Source: an uncultured Phascolarctobacterium sp. | GTDB taxonomy: Bacteria; Bacillota; Negativicutes; Acidaminococcales; Acidaminococcaceae | Length of the DNA stretch: 64,000 nucleotides | Direction: 5' to 3' | Assembly: GCA_949299135.1 (NCBI GenBank) | Contig: CASFZG010000002.1 | Span: forward strand, 99,103 to 163,102 | Part shown: piece by piece, positions 44,785 through 53,663 of the stretch | How positions within the stretch are numbered: the stretch's first letter is position 1 | How the letters are laid out: each line of letters begins with the position of its first letter | The notes under the pieces: generated by a model | The model's database searches: none | Seen by the model: only the letters and a program-made list of their open reading frames with translations | What the model was told of the DNA's origin: nothing | Made by a program: the position numbers and the translations under genes

Positions 44785-45840
44785 ATGTCGCGCGAACAGA
44801 GGAAACTTGACCATATCAAATACGCGTTAAAGCTTGGCGACGGACCGCAGACCAGTGGCCTTGAGCATGTGCATTTTGTGCATAACTGCCTGCCCGAGCT
44901 TAACCCGCAGGATATCAGCCTTTCCTCACGGTTCGGCGGCATTCTGCTTTTATCGCCCTTTTTAATCAACGCCGTTACCGGCGGGGCGGAGGCCGTTACC
45001 GAAATCAACCGCCGTCTGGCGCAGGCCGCAAAAAAAGCAGGCGCGGCGCTGGCAGTAGGTTCGCAGTACGGTGCGGTTAAGCGCAAAACCAATTATTACA
45101 GCTATGAGGTTGTGCGCGAGGAATACCCCGACGGCGTAATTTTTGCCAATACCAGCGCGCTGGCGACGCCGGAGGAAGCGCTGGAAGCCGTAAAGATGAT
45201 TGACGCCGACGCACTGCAAATCCATTTAAACCCGGCACAGGAGCTGATTATGCCCGAAGGCGACCGCGAGTTTAAGGGTTTGTTTGCCAATATGCAGCGC
45301 ATTTTAGATAAGTGCTGCGTGCCCGTTATTGTTAAGGAAACGGGCTGCGGCATGGCGGCGCGGCAGGTTAAGCAGCTTTTAAAGGCGGGCTTTACCTGTT
45401 TTGACGTTGGCGGCGCGGGAGGTACAAACTTTCCGGCGATTGAAGCGGCACGCTACGGCGGCACCACGCTTTTAAACGGCTGGGGGCTGAATACGGCGCA
45501 GACTTTGCTGGAAACCGGCAGCGTATGCGGCAGCGAAGGCTATGTTGCAGCAACCGGCGGCGTGCGCACGGGGCATGACGCAGCAAAATGCCTGGCGCTG
45601 GGCGCCGATGTCATCGGCATGGCGGGCAATGTGCTGGCAGCGGCCGTTAATGACGGCGCAGACGCGGCGGCAGAGCTGATAACGCAGGCAGAGGACGAGC
45701 TGCGGCTGTTAATGCTTTTAACGGGCGCGCCCGATATCCGCAGTATGCGGACGAAACCTTTGTATTTTACAGGCCCGCTGCTTGATTTTATGCAGTGCCG
45801 CGGCTGGGACTGCGTGGAACTGGCAAGGTCAAGAAGATAA
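44785..45840 (+). CDS. fni: type 2 isopentenyl-diphosphate delta-isomerase
   Basis: This FMN-dependent enzyme interconverts isopentenyl and dimethylallyl diphosphate. The 351-residue protein starts RKLDHIKYAL and has INAVTGGAEAVTEINRRLA near 53. Next come AALAVGSQYGAV near 90 (FMN site), LQIHLNPAQELIMPEG near 150, VPVIVKETGCGM near 182 and DVGGAGGTNF near 208. The MEP pathway makes both products, so type 2 isomerase balances the pool. It is placed right after the ispH part, 17 bases downstream, in keeping with that role. Confidence 0.93.
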   Translation: MSREQRKLDHIKYALKLGDGPQTSGLEHVHFVHNCLPELNPQDISLSSRFGGILLLSPFLINAVTGGAEAVTEINRRLAQAAKKAGAALAVGSQYGAVKRKTNYYSYEVVREEYPDGVIFANTSALATPEEALEAVKMIDADALQIHLNPAQELIMPEGDREFKGLFANMQRILDKCCVPVIVKETGCGMAARQVKQLLKAGFTCFDVGGAGGTNFPAIEAARYGGTTLLNGWGLNTAQTLLETGSVCGSEGYVAATGGVRTGHDAAKCLALGADVIGMAGNVLAAAVNDGADAAAELITQAEDELRLLMLLTGAPDIRSMRTKPLYFTGPLLDFMQCRGWDCVELARSRR

Positions 45841-45845
45841 AAAAT

Positions 45846-45878
45846 AAACGGTATAACACTTAGTTATACCGTTTTAAT
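45846..45878 (+). terminator. intrinsic terminator after fni
   Basis: A perfect 12-bp stem (AAACGGTATAAC and GTTATACCGTTT) with a 5-base loop and a T/A-rich tail. Confidence 0.85.
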
Positions 45879-45924
45879 ATATTTGATTATACTTTTGTTA
45901 AATGTTTTTTGCGATTCAGCCAAA

Positions 45925-45957
45925 ATAAAAAAAGCCGGATACAAATGTATCAGGCTT
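45925..45957 (-). terminator. intrinsic terminator after rpmB
   Basis: On the minus strand AAGCC plus GATACA pairs with its complement (one internal mismatch each side), followed by seven T. Confidence 0.82.
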
Positions 45958-45976
45958 CTTTTAAAATCCGTCAGAA

Positions 45977-46168
45977 TCAGATAGCGCGGTTAACTTTACC
46001 GGAACGCAAGCAACGGGTGCAAACGTTGATACGTTTTACAGAACCATTAACAACTGCTCTTACCTGCTGAATGTTCGGTTTCCAAGCGCGTTTAGAATGT
46101 CTATTGGAATGGCTGACGTTACAACCAGCTTGAATACCTTTGCCGCAAACTTCGCAAATGGATGCCAT
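45977..46168 (-). CDS. rpmB: 50S ribosomal protein L28
   Basis: L28 is a small protein of the large ribosomal subunit. The 63-residue product begins MASICEVCGKG and has CTRCLRSGKV near the end, so it is the zinc-binding four-Cys form. The middle NVSHSNRHSKRAWKPNIQ is the family signature. The frame extends three codons further, but ATG 46168 follows AAGGAGGTGGGACTC. The gene stands alone on the minus strand with its own promoter and terminator. Zinc-free copies often coexist in other genomes; none is in this window. Confidence 0.95.
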   Translation of the reverse strand: MASICEVCGKGIQAGCNVSHSNRHSKRAWKPNIQQVRAVVNGSVKRINVCTRCLRSGKVNRAI

Positions 46169-46221
46169 GAGTCCCACCTCCTTAACGTAATTCGAGCATC
46201 AGTTACAAATTTAACAGAAGT

Positions 46222-46250
46222 ATCATACCATAGAATGAACTTAAAAGCAA
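46222..46250 (-). promoter_or_regulatory. promoter of rpmB
   Basis: On the minus strand TTGCTT (46250-46245) and TATGAT (46227-46222) are 17 bases apart. Confidence 0.65.
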
Positions 46251-46278
46251 GAGATTTTTAGATTGGCAGCGTGATTTT

Positions 46279-48342
46279 ATGTGGTGGCAGGAGCCGGTAA
46301 CAAAATTAAAAGGGATTGGCCCTAAAAAAGCGGTGGATTTTGCAAACTTAAACGTCTTTACCATTGGTGATTTGCTGAACCGCTATCCGCGCACTTATGT
46401 GGACCAGAGTAAGGTTAAAACCATCGGCGAGCTGCGCACGGACGGCGAAAAGCAGCTGTTCCGCGCAGAGGTTTACCGCGTGGCGGACAGGATATCGGCG
46501 CGGCGCATGCGTTATACTTTGGTAACGGTTACGGATGGCAGCGGCAGGTTTGCCGAAATTTATATGTTTGCGCATCAGCGCTTCCAGACCCGCAATTACA
46601 AACCGGGCGTGCAGCTTTTAATTGACGGCAAGGTGCAGCCGGGGCGCGGCGGTGCAAAAATTGTTACCGACGCTTATGTGCAGATTTTAAAGGACGGCGA
46701 GGAAGCAGCGGCACCGGGAATACTGCCGGTGTATGCCTTAAGCGGCGCGCTGACGCAGCAGAATTTGCGTACAGCCGTTAAAGCAGCGCTGGCCATGGCT
46801 GAGGACTACCTGCCGGAATCGCTGCCGCAGGACGTAATTACGGCGAAAAAACTGCCGCCGCGTCTGGAAGCGTTGAAGAACATTCACTTTCCCGAAAGTT
46901 TTGCGGCGCTGGCCAAAGCACGCAGCCGTTTTGTATTTGAAGAACTGTTTTTATTGCAGTGCGGGCTTTTGTATTACCGCAGTAAGGTAAAAAGCGGGCG
47001 CAGCGGCATCAAAATGGGCGTGGACGGCAAAATTTTAAAAAGCGTACTGCAAAGCCTGCCGTTTAAACTGACGGAAGCGCAGCAAAAAGCGTGGCAGGAT
47101 ATCAGCCTTGACATGCAGGACATCAAGCCCATGCACAGGCTTTTGCAGGGTGACGTGGGCAGCGGCAAAACGGCGGTATCTGCGCTGGCGCTGGCCAAAG
47201 CTGCGGAAAACGGTTACCAGGGCTGCATTATGGTGCCGACGGAAATTTTGGCGCAGCAGCATTACGAAACCTTGCAGCAGTTTTTGCAGCCTGCCGGTAT
47301 CAGCATCGGGTTGTTAACCAGCAGCGTTAAGGGCGCGCGCAGGCGCGAACTTTTGGAGCAGCTTGCAGATGGCAGCTTGCAGGTGTTTGTCGGCACGCAC
47401 GCGCTGATACAGGATGACGTTGTTTTCGATAAGCTTGCCCTTGTCATTACGGACGAACAGCACCGCTTCGGCGTGGAGCAGCGCGCCAAACTTGCCAATA
47501 AATCGGCTTTTGAGCCGGATGTTTTAGTTATGACGGCGACGCCGATACCGCGCACGCTGGCGCTGACGGTGTACGGCGATTTGGATGTTTCCATAATGAA
47601 AGGCATGCCGCCGGGGCGCAAAAGCATTAAAACGCTGTGCTACACCGGCGATAAGCGGCGCGAAGTGTATGCGGGCATGGTGCGGCAAATTCAGGCAGGG
47701 CACCAGGCTTATGTTGTGTGCGCCGTGATAGAGCAGGGCGAAATGCCGGGCGTGCGTGCGGCGACTGACGTGTATAACGAACTTGCCAAAACTTTTTTAA
47801 AGGGCATACCCTGCGCGCTGCTGCACGGCAAAATGAAGCCTGCCGAAAAAGAAGCAGTGATGGAAGATTTTGCCGCCGGTAAAATAAAGGCGCTTATCAG
47901 CACCACGGTTATCGAAGTCGGCGTGAACGTACCCAATGCTACGCTGATGATTATCGAAAACGCCGACCGCTTCGGCCTTGCACAGCTGCACCAGCTGCGC
48001 GGGCGCGTAGGACGTGGCGAGGCGCAGTCCTTCTGCGTGCTGCTTACCGATTCGGACGCGCCGGAAACGCTGGCACGCCTTAACGTGCTGCACACATCCA
48101 ACGACGGTTTTTATCTTGCAGAGCAGGATTTGAAGCTGCGCGGGGCAGGGCAGCTTTTTGGATTGCGCCAGCACGGCTTGCCTGATTTGTATATTGCTGA
48201 TATACTTCAAGATACAGACGTTTTGATTGAAGCGCGCGGACTTGCCAAACAGGCGCTGGCCGACAGAAAAATTACCGGCGAGATTGAAGAAGCCTTGAAC
48301 GCGCAGTTTGACGAACGTTTTAAACGCATTTTTAACAGTTAA
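46279..48342 (+). CDS. recG: ATP-dependent DNA helicase RecG
   Basis: RecG remodels stalled replication forks and Holliday junctions. The 687-residue protein has an N-terminal wedge domain (about 1-160, with LKGIGPKKAVDFANL and a TVTDGSGRFAEIYMF OB-fold). The helicase motifs are I GDVGSGKTAV near 295, Ia MVPTEILAQQH, II TDEQHRFGVEQR near 395, III TATPIPRTLAL and VI QLRGRVGRGE near 575. Length is standard. The ATG has only a weak ribosome site (GGCAGCG). It is divergent from rpmB. Confidence 0.96.
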   Translation: MWWQEPVTKLKGIGPKKAVDFANLNVFTIGDLLNRYPRTYVDQSKVKTIGELRTDGEKQLFRAEVYRVADRISARRMRYTLVTVTDGSGRFAEIYMFAHQRFQTRNYKPGVQLLIDGKVQPGRGGAKIVTDAYVQILKDGEEAAAPGILPVYALSGALTQQNLRTAVKAALAMAEDYLPESLPQDVITAKKLPPRLEALKNIHFPESFAALAKARSRFVFEELFLLQCGLLYYRSKVKSGRSGIKMGVDGKILKSVLQSLPFKLTEAQQKAWQDISLDMQDIKPMHRLLQGDVGSGKTAVSALALAKAAENGYQGCIMVPTEILAQQHYETLQQFLQPAGISIGLLTSSVKGARRRELLEQLADGSLQVFVGTHALIQDDVVFDKLALVITDEQHRFGVEQRAKLANKSAFEPDVLVMTATPIPRTLALTVYGDLDVSIMKGMPPGRKSIKTLCYTGDKRREVYAGMVRQIQAGHQAYVVCAVIEQGEMPGVRAATDVYNELAKTFLKGIPCALLHGKMKPAEKEAVMEDFAAGKIKALISTTVIEVGVNVPNATLMIIENADRFGLAQLHQLRGRVGRGEAQSFCVLLTDSDAPETLARLNVLHTSNDGFYLAEQDLKLRGAGQLFGLRQHGLPDLYIADILQDTDVLIEARGLAKQALADRKITGEIEEALNAQFDERFKRIFNS

Positions 48343-48353
48343 CGGAGGCACAA

Positions 48354-49049
48354 ATGCCTGAAGAAAAATGGTATCAGGACCCGGAAAAAGCCATGCGGGC
48401 GGCGGTGTTTGCAATTTTGCTTGCAGGCGGCGCGCTTACATGGTGGCTGGCGGGCGACCAAGTTAATACAATGTTTGCGCTGGCCGTCAGCGGCGACGTG
48501 GACGGGCTGGCGGAATATTTCCGCTCCTTCGGCGCGTGGGCAATCGTCGTCAGCTTTGTGCTGGACGTGTTAATCAACGCCGGCAGCGTGTTCCCTTCAA
48601 TTTTTATTTCCACAGCCAACGGGCTGATTTTCGGGCTGCCTGTGGGTATTTTAATCTCGTGGCTGGCGGAAACAACGGGCGTGGTTATCAGCTTCTGGCT
48701 TATGCGCTATTTGTTCCGCAGTACGGCGGAAAAGATGATTGCCAAAAGCAGTATGCTGATGAAAATAGACGACCTGAGCGGGCGCAAAGGCCTTCAGTGG
48801 ATGGCGCTGGCGAGGATGCTGCCGTATTTTCCGTCCGGCATTTTAACGGCGATAGGCGCGGTCAGCAAAATATCGACGCGCGATTATATTATCGCCAACC
48901 TCATCGGCAAATTTCCGTCCACGGCGCTGGAGGTTGTCATCGGGCACGATTTGGTTAACTTTCAGCAAAACAGCGAGCGTTTAGCCGTTCTGGTTACGGT
49001 GGTAATTATAATTTTTATCGCGTATAAACGCTTTGCAGCGAAAAAATAA
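48354..49049 (+). CDS. TVP38/TMEM64 (VTT-domain) membrane protein
   Basis: The 231-residue protein has about five to six membrane helices. The VTT (SNARE-associated) core is at about 70-190, with NAGSVFPSIFISTANGLIFG near 82 and ARMLPYFPSGILTAIGAV near 150. Family members are thought to move lipids across membranes; in DedA relatives the substrate is undecaprenyl phosphate or phosphatidylethanolamine. The substrate here is unknown. It starts 12 bases after recG with CGGAGGCACAA, so the two share a transcript. Confidence 0.85.
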   Translation: MPEEKWYQDPEKAMRAAVFAILLAGGALTWWLAGDQVNTMFALAVSGDVDGLAEYFRSFGAWAIVVSFVLDVLINAGSVFPSIFISTANGLIFGLPVGILISWLAETTGVVISFWLMRYLFRSTAEKMIAKSSMLMKIDDLSGRKGLQWMALARMLPYFPSGILTAIGAVSKISTRDYIIANLIGKFPSTALEVVIGHDLVNFQQNSERLAVLVTVVIIIFIAYKRFAAKK

Positions 49050-49070
49050 TTATTTTTAATTAGCACTTTG

Positions 49071-49112
49071 TTGCTTGCTTTTAAAACTGCTGTTATAATT
49101 AAAACAGCAGTT
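49071..49112 (+). promoter_or_regulatory. hydrogenase promoter with an overlapping dyad
   Basis: TTGCTT at 49071 and TATAAT at 49094 are 17 bases apart. AACTGCTGTT (49085-49094) and AACAGCAGTT (49103-49112) form a perfect 10-bp dyad with an 8-base centre that contains the -10. It is followed by ATTTTTTT. It can serve as a terminator for the upstream gene, as an operator for the hydrogenase, or both. Confidence 0.55.
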
Positions 49113-49144
49113 ATTTTTTTGAAGGTTCAACAAAGGAGGCAGCT

Positions 49145-50680
49145 ATGAGTAAACACCAATTTACAGATATCCGCGTCGCTATCGAGCCGGATAACCCGTC
49201 TATTCAGCGTTTGGAGTTTAAGTGCATTAAATGCGGCAATTGCAAAACCGTCTGCACGGATTATATCGGCGTGTGCGGCACTTACGATTTAAAGGCTACC
49301 GGCGATAAGCCCATCTGCATTAACTGCGGCCAGTGCGCCAATGTGTGCCCGGTAGACAGCATTACCGAAAAGGTTGAGGCTTATCAGGTAATGGCAGAAA
49401 TCCGCGATGCGGAAAAAATTGTTATTTTCAGCACTTCGCCTTCGGTGCGCATTGCGCTGGGCGAGGAGTTTGGCATGCCTGACGGCAGCTTTGTGGAAGG
49501 CAAAATGGTGGCGCTTTTGCGCAAACTGGGCGCAGATTATGTGCTTGACACCAACTTTGCTGCCGATTTGACGATTGTGGAAGAAGCAAGCGAGCTTTTA
49601 GAGCGCATTACCAAAGGCACCAGGCCGCTGCCGCAGTTTACCAGCTGCTGCCCGGCGTGGGTTAAGTTTGCCGAAACTTATTACCCCGAAATGCTGCCGC
49701 ATATTTCCAGCGCTAAAAGCCCTATCGGTATGCAGGGGCCTACCATTAAAACCTATTTTGCGCAAAAAATGGGCATCGACCAGCAAAAAATTGTGAACGT
49801 AGCGGTAACGCCCTGCACGGCGAAGAAGTTTGAAATCCGCCGCGGCGAGATGAACGCAGCCGGACGCTACCTGGGTATGCCGGAAATGCGCGACATGGAT
49901 TACGTTATTACCACGCGCGAGCTGGCAATGCTGGCGCGCGATGAGGGCATTGATTTCGCCGCGCTGGAGGACGCTGCTTACGACGATTTAATGGGGCAGG
50001 CAAGCGGCGCAGGCGTTATTTTTGGCAACACCGGCGGCGTTATGGAAGCCGCAGTGCGCACGGCTTACTGCTATGCAACCGGTAAGGATGCGCCCGCAGC
50101 GCTGTACGATTTGCAGCCCGTGCGCGGTATGGAAGGCATCCGCGAGGCGGAGGTTGATATTGACGGCACGAAGGTTAAGCTGGCCGTTGTGTACGGCACT
50201 GCCAACGCCCGCAAGCTGATTGAAAAGGTAAAGGCAGGCGAGGCCAGCTACCACTTTGTAGAGGTTATGGCGTGCCCGGGCGGATGCATCGGCGGCGGCG
50301 GACAGCCCAAGGATAAGGAATATAAAGGCGACGAGCTGCGCAAGGCACGCATTGAAGGCCTTTACAAACGCGATAAGGATATGCAGCTGCGTTTAAGTCA
50401 CGAGAACCCGGAAATTAAACAGCTTTACGCTGATTTTTACGGCGAACCGCTTAGCGAACTGGCAGAGGAAATGCTGCATACCGTTTACTTCGACAGAAGC
50501 GCTGATTTGGGCGGCGTATTCATCGCGCCCGGCGCGGAAAAGAAAGAAGAAGCACCGGCAGGCACGCATAAATGGCGCTGCAAGGTTTGCGGTTATATTT
50601 ATGAAGGCGACGAGCTGCCCGCAGGCTATAAATGCCCGCTGTGCGGCGTAGGCGCGGATATGTTTGAAAAAATTGAATAA
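49145..50680 (+). CDS. [FeFe] hydrogenase with N-terminal ferredoxin and C-terminal rubredoxin domains
   Basis: The 511-residue enzyme makes or uses H2. It has two 4Fe-4S sites (CIKCGNCKTVC at 28-38 and CINCGQCANVCP near 60). The H-cluster motifs are L1 FTSCCPAWVKF near 166, L2 TPCTAKKFE near 222, and L3 EVMACPGGCIGGGGQP near 373. A C-terminal rubredoxin domain (about 473-511: CKVCGYIY and CPLCGVGAD) follows. L2 has Thr where the classical enzyme has Met, which fits group B-like enzymes. The rubredoxin could pass electrons to or from a redox partner. HydF at 26566 belongs to its maturation. Confidence 0.93.
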   Translation: MSKHQFTDIRVAIEPDNPSIQRLEFKCIKCGNCKTVCTDYIGVCGTYDLKATGDKPICINCGQCANVCPVDSITEKVEAYQVMAEIRDAEKIVIFSTSPSVRIALGEEFGMPDGSFVEGKMVALLRKLGADYVLDTNFAADLTIVEEASELLERITKGTRPLPQFTSCCPAWVKFAETYYPEMLPHISSAKSPIGMQGPTIKTYFAQKMGIDQQKIVNVAVTPCTAKKFEIRRGEMNAAGRYLGMPEMRDMDYVITTRELAMLARDEGIDFAALEDAAYDDLMGQASGAGVIFGNTGGVMEAAVRTAYCYATGKDAPAALYDLQPVRGMEGIREAEVDIDGTKVKLAVVYGTANARKLIEKVKAGEASYHFVEVMACPGGCIGGGGQPKDKEYKGDELRKARIEGLYKRDKDMQLRLSHENPEIKQLYADFYGEPLSELAEEMLHTVYFDRSADLGGVFIAPGAEKKEEAPAGTHKWRCKVCGYIYEGDELPAGYKCPLCGVGADMFEKIE

Positions 50681-50689
50681 TTAACGCAT

Positions 50690-50721
50690 GCCCCCGCCCC
50701 AAAACGGCAGGGGCTTTTTTT
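50690..50721 (+). terminator. intrinsic terminator after hydrogenase
   Basis: GCCCC with GGGGC and GCC with GGC form the stem (C and A mismatch between), followed by seven T. Confidence 0.88.
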
Positions 50722-50839
50722 CGCCCAAAACGCAAAAAAATTTTTAAAAAATTTTGTAAAAAATAATGAATGAAAATTAAAAATGTTGTATAATATAAGG
50801 CGTATAACCAAAAAGTGATAAAATTTAGGAGGACAAAAA

Positions 50840-52927
50840 ATGCATAGTTACAGCATTGAGCTTGGCGGCAGAACGCTGACGATGGAAATCGGCAAGATTG
50901 CCAAGCAGGCCAACGGCGCAGTATTGGTGCGCTATGGCGACACTGCGGTAGTAGTAGCTGCTACCGGTACCAAAACACCGCGTGAAGGTGTAGACTTTTT
51001 CCCTTTGACTGTTGATTTTGAAGAAAAAATGTATGCTGTGGGTAAAATCCCCGGCGGCTTTATTAAACGCGAAGGACGCCCGGCTGAAACCGCTATTTTG
51101 ACCAGCCGTCTTATCGACCGCCCGATCCGCCCGATGTTCCCGGAAGGCTACCACAACGACGTGCAGATTGTTGCCACCGCCGTTTCCGTAGACCCGGACA
51201 ACGCACCGGATATGCCGGCAATGATTGGCGCTTCCTGCGCGCTTTGCATTTCCGATATCCCGTTTGAAGGCCCTATCGCCGGTGTGCGTGTAGGCATGAT
51301 TGACGGTCAGTACATCATCAACCCGACTATTGAACAGGCTAAAGTGAGCCGCCTGAACCTTGCCGTTGCAGGCACCAAAGACGCTATTCTGATGGTTGAA
51401 GCAGGCGCTAAGGAAATCAGTGAAGACGAAATGCTGGACGCTATCTGGTTCGGCCACGAAGAAATTAAAAAGCTTGTTGAATGGCAGGAAAAAATTATGG
51501 CAGAAGTGGGCAAACCCAAAATGGAAGTGCCCGTTTACGAGCCGCCTGCTGAACTGGCAGCTGAAATTGAAGCTTACGGCGCAGAACAGCTGAAAGCAGC
51601 CCTGATGGACGCCAACAAGCTGGAACGCGAAGAAAACGTAGCACGCATTAAAGCGGAAATCGCCGATGCGTTCATGGAAAAATATCCAGACAACGCTAAA
51701 GATGTTGCTTATATTACCCAGAAACTGGTTAAAAAGATTGTCCGCCGCACCATTTCCGTGGATAAAATCCGCCCGGACGGACGTGCGCTGGACGAAGTGC
51801 GCCCTGTAACCTGCGAAGTCGGCTTACTTGCCCGCCCGCACGGCAGCGCGCTGTTTACCCGCGGCCAGACCCAGATTTTGAACGTACTGGCACTGGCTCC
51901 GCTCAGCGAAGCACAGACCCTTGACGGACTGGGAGTTGAGCTGCACAAACGTTATATCCACCATTACAACTTCCCGCCGTACAGCGTTGGTGAAACCAAA
52001 CCGCTGCGTAGCCCGGGACGCCGCGAAATCGGCCACGGCGCACTGGCAGAACGCGCACTTTTGCCGGTAATTCCTTCCGAAGAAGAATTCCCGTATGCAA
52101 TCCGCCTGGTTTCCGAAACTCTGGAATCCAACGGTTCTTCCTCCATGGGCAGCGTCTGCGCAAGCACGCTTTCCCTTATGGACGCAGGCGTACCTATTAA
52201 AGCACCGGTTGCCGGCGTAGCAATGGGCCTTGTAAAAGACGGCGATTATTTCACTATCCTGACCGATATTCAGGGTCTTGAAGATGCCCTCGGCGATATG
52301 GACTTTAAAGTTGCCGGTACCAAAAACGGTATTACTGCTATCCAGATGGATATCAAAATCGACGGTATCAACAAAGAAATCTTCCAGCAGGCGCTGGCAC
52401 AGGCTAAACGCGGCCGCGAACACATAATGGGCATCATGATGGACTGCATCTCCGAACCGCGCAAAGAGCTGTCCAAATACGCTCCGAAGATTACCACCAT
52501 CCATATCGACCCTGAAAAAATCAGCAAGGTTATCGGACCTGGCGGCAAAACCATTAAGAAAATTGTGGAAGAAACCGGCGCTAAAATCGATATCGAAGAA
52601 GACGGCCGCATTTACATTGCCGCTGTTAACAGCGAGCAGGCTGCCAAAGCTATCGATATCATTAACAGCATCACCGCCGAAGCGGAAGTCGGCAAAGTTT
52701 ACACCGGCAAAGTTACCCGCCTTATGAACTTCGGCGCGTTTGTTGAAATCCTGCCCGGTAAAGAAGGTCTGGTTCATATCAGCCAGCTTTCCACCGAACA
52801 TGTCGGCAAGGTTGAAGACGTTGTTTCTGTCGGCGATGAAATTGTTGTCAAAGTTACGGAAATCGACCAGAAAGGCCGCATTAACCTGTCCCGCAAAGCA
52901 GTGCTTAACGGCGGTTTGAGCAAATAA
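50840..52927 (+). CDS. pnp: polyribonucleotide nucleotidyltransferase (PNPase)
   Basis: PNPase degrades RNA 3' to 5' with phosphate. The 695-residue protein has the first RNase PH core (about 8-225), a helical linker, and the second RNase PH core (about 300-540, with [20 protein letters not shown]). A KH domain follows ([16 protein letters not shown] near 560), then an S1 domain ([18 protein letters not shown] near 628). The ATG follows TAGGAGGACAAAAA. TATAAT at 50789 gives a likely -10 with a short leader. No rpsO precedes it, which is a common neighbour elsewhere. Confidence 0.97.
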   Translation: MHSYSIELGGRTLTMEIGKIAKQANGAVLVRYGDTAVVVAATGTKTPREGVDFFPLTVDFEEKMYAVGKIPGGFIKREGRPAETAILTSRLIDRPIRPMFPEGYHNDVQIVATAVSVDPDNAPDMPAMIGASCALCISDIPFEGPIAGVRVGMIDGQYIINPTIEQAKVSRLNLAVAGTKDAILMVEAGAKEISEDEMLDAIWFGHEEIKKLVEWQEKIMAEVGKPKMEVPVYEPPAELAAEIEAYGAEQLKAALMDANKLEREENVARIKAEIADAFMEKYPDNAKDVAYITQKLVKKIVRRTISVDKIRPDGRALDEVRPVTCEVGLLARPHGSALFTRGQTQILNVLALAPLSEAQTLDGLGVELHKRYIHHYNFPPYSVGETKPLRSPGRREIGHGALAERALLPVIPSEEEFPYAIRLVSETLESNGSSSMGSVCASTLSLMDAGVPIKAPVAGVAMGLVKDGDYFTILTDIQGLEDALGDMDFKVAGTKNGITAIQMDIKIDGINKEIFQQALAQAKRGREHIMGIMMDCISEPRKELSKYAPKITTIHIDPEKISKVIGPGGKTIKKIVEETGAKIDIEEDGRIYIAAVNSEQAAKAIDIINSITAEAEVGKVYTGKVTRLMNFGAFVEILPGKEGLVHISQLSTEHVGKVEDVVSVGDEIVVKVTEIDQKGRINLSRKAVLNGGLSK

Positions 52928-52941
52928 TTTAAGCAAAAACT

Positions 52942-52976
52942 AAATCCCGCTGAATTAACTTTCGGCGGGATTTTTT
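52942..52976 (+). terminator. intrinsic terminator after pnp
   Basis: AAATCCCGC pairs with GCGGGATTT, continued inside by TGAA with TTCG (one U-G), then six T. Confidence 0.92.
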
Positions 52977-52991
52977 ATAACGAGGTGTAAT

Positions 52992-53441
52992 ATGAAAATT
53001 CGCGGTTTTGAAAAAATTGCAGCTTACGCATATGTTGACTTCCCGATGCCGGAACGTAAAACAAAAATGGCGGCGGGCTACGATATTTACCTGCCGGAGG
53101 ATGTAACACTGGAAGCACACAAACTGAAAATGGTGCCGACCGGCGTAAAAGCCTATATGCAGGACGACGAGTTCCTTGGCGTGCATATCCGCAGCAGCAT
53201 CGCCGTAAAAAAAGGCCTGGCGCTGGTGAACAACGTGGGCATTATCGACGCCGACTACTACAACAACGAAGACAACGAAGGGCACATTATGCTGGGGCTG
53301 TTTAACACGACGGACAGCGATGTAACCCTGCCCAAAGGCGAACGCGTAGCACAGGGAATATTCTACAAATACCTTACCGCCGACGGCGACAACGCCGACG
53401 CAGTACGCGGCGGCGGCTTTGGCAGTACGGGGGAGAAATAA
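52992..53441 (+). CDS. dut: dUTP diphosphatase
   Basis: Dut converts dUTP to dUMP, keeping uracil out of DNA. The 149-residue protein shows the five trimeric dUTPase motifs: 1 AAGYDIYLPEDV near 27, 2 IRSSIAVKKGL near 69, 3 NNVGIIDADYYNNEDNEGHI near 82, 4 KGERVAQGIF near 114 and 5 RGGGFGSTG near 138. Motif 3 carries a longer DYYNNEDNEGH loop than the standard IDSDYRGE, a form I associate with some Firmicute and phage enzymes. It starts after ACGAGGTGTAAT and ends at a strong terminator. Confidence 0.92.
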   Translation: MKIRGFEKIAAYAYVDFPMPERKTKMAAGYDIYLPEDVTLEAHKLKMVPTGVKAYMQDDEFLGVHIRSSIAVKKGLALVNNVGIIDADYYNNEDNEGHIMLGLFNTTDSDVTLPKGERVAQGIFYKYLTADGDNADAVRGGGFGSTGEK

Positions 53442-53486
53442 GGAAAAAGCTGCTTAAATAAGCGTAAATTAAATAACATAATTTAC

Positions 53487-53528
53487 AAGACTGTTGTAAA
53501 CCAAAACGGTTTGCAGCAGTCTTTTTTT
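53487..53528 (+). terminator. strong intrinsic terminator after dut
   Basis: A 16-bp stem (AAGACTGTTGTAAACC with its partner at 53508, two G-U pairs), 5-base loop, then a T run. It insulates the glycan locus from the housekeeping genes. Confidence 0.95.
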
Positions 53529-53584
53529 GTTGTGCAAAAACGGACTTAACTTAAAGAACAATAGTAGAAATTTTATTTTAAAAG

Positions 53585-53593
53585 TGATATAAT
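53585..53593 (+). promoter_or_regulatory. extended -10 promoter of the glycan locus
   Basis: TGATATAAT is an extended -10. No clear -35 is present. It gives a leader of about 60 bases with a very AT-rich sequence. No other promoter is obvious further into the locus. Confidence 0.5.
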
Positions 53594-53663
53594 TATTCAT
53601 AATTGATTGTAAAATAAAGTTACAAATAAGTTTTAAATAAAATTTTAAAAACAGGGGATTAAA

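Noticed and set aside
51824..52936. 370-codon minus-strand frame opposite pnp
   Set aside because: Antisense shadow; pnp is complete with KH and S1 domains.
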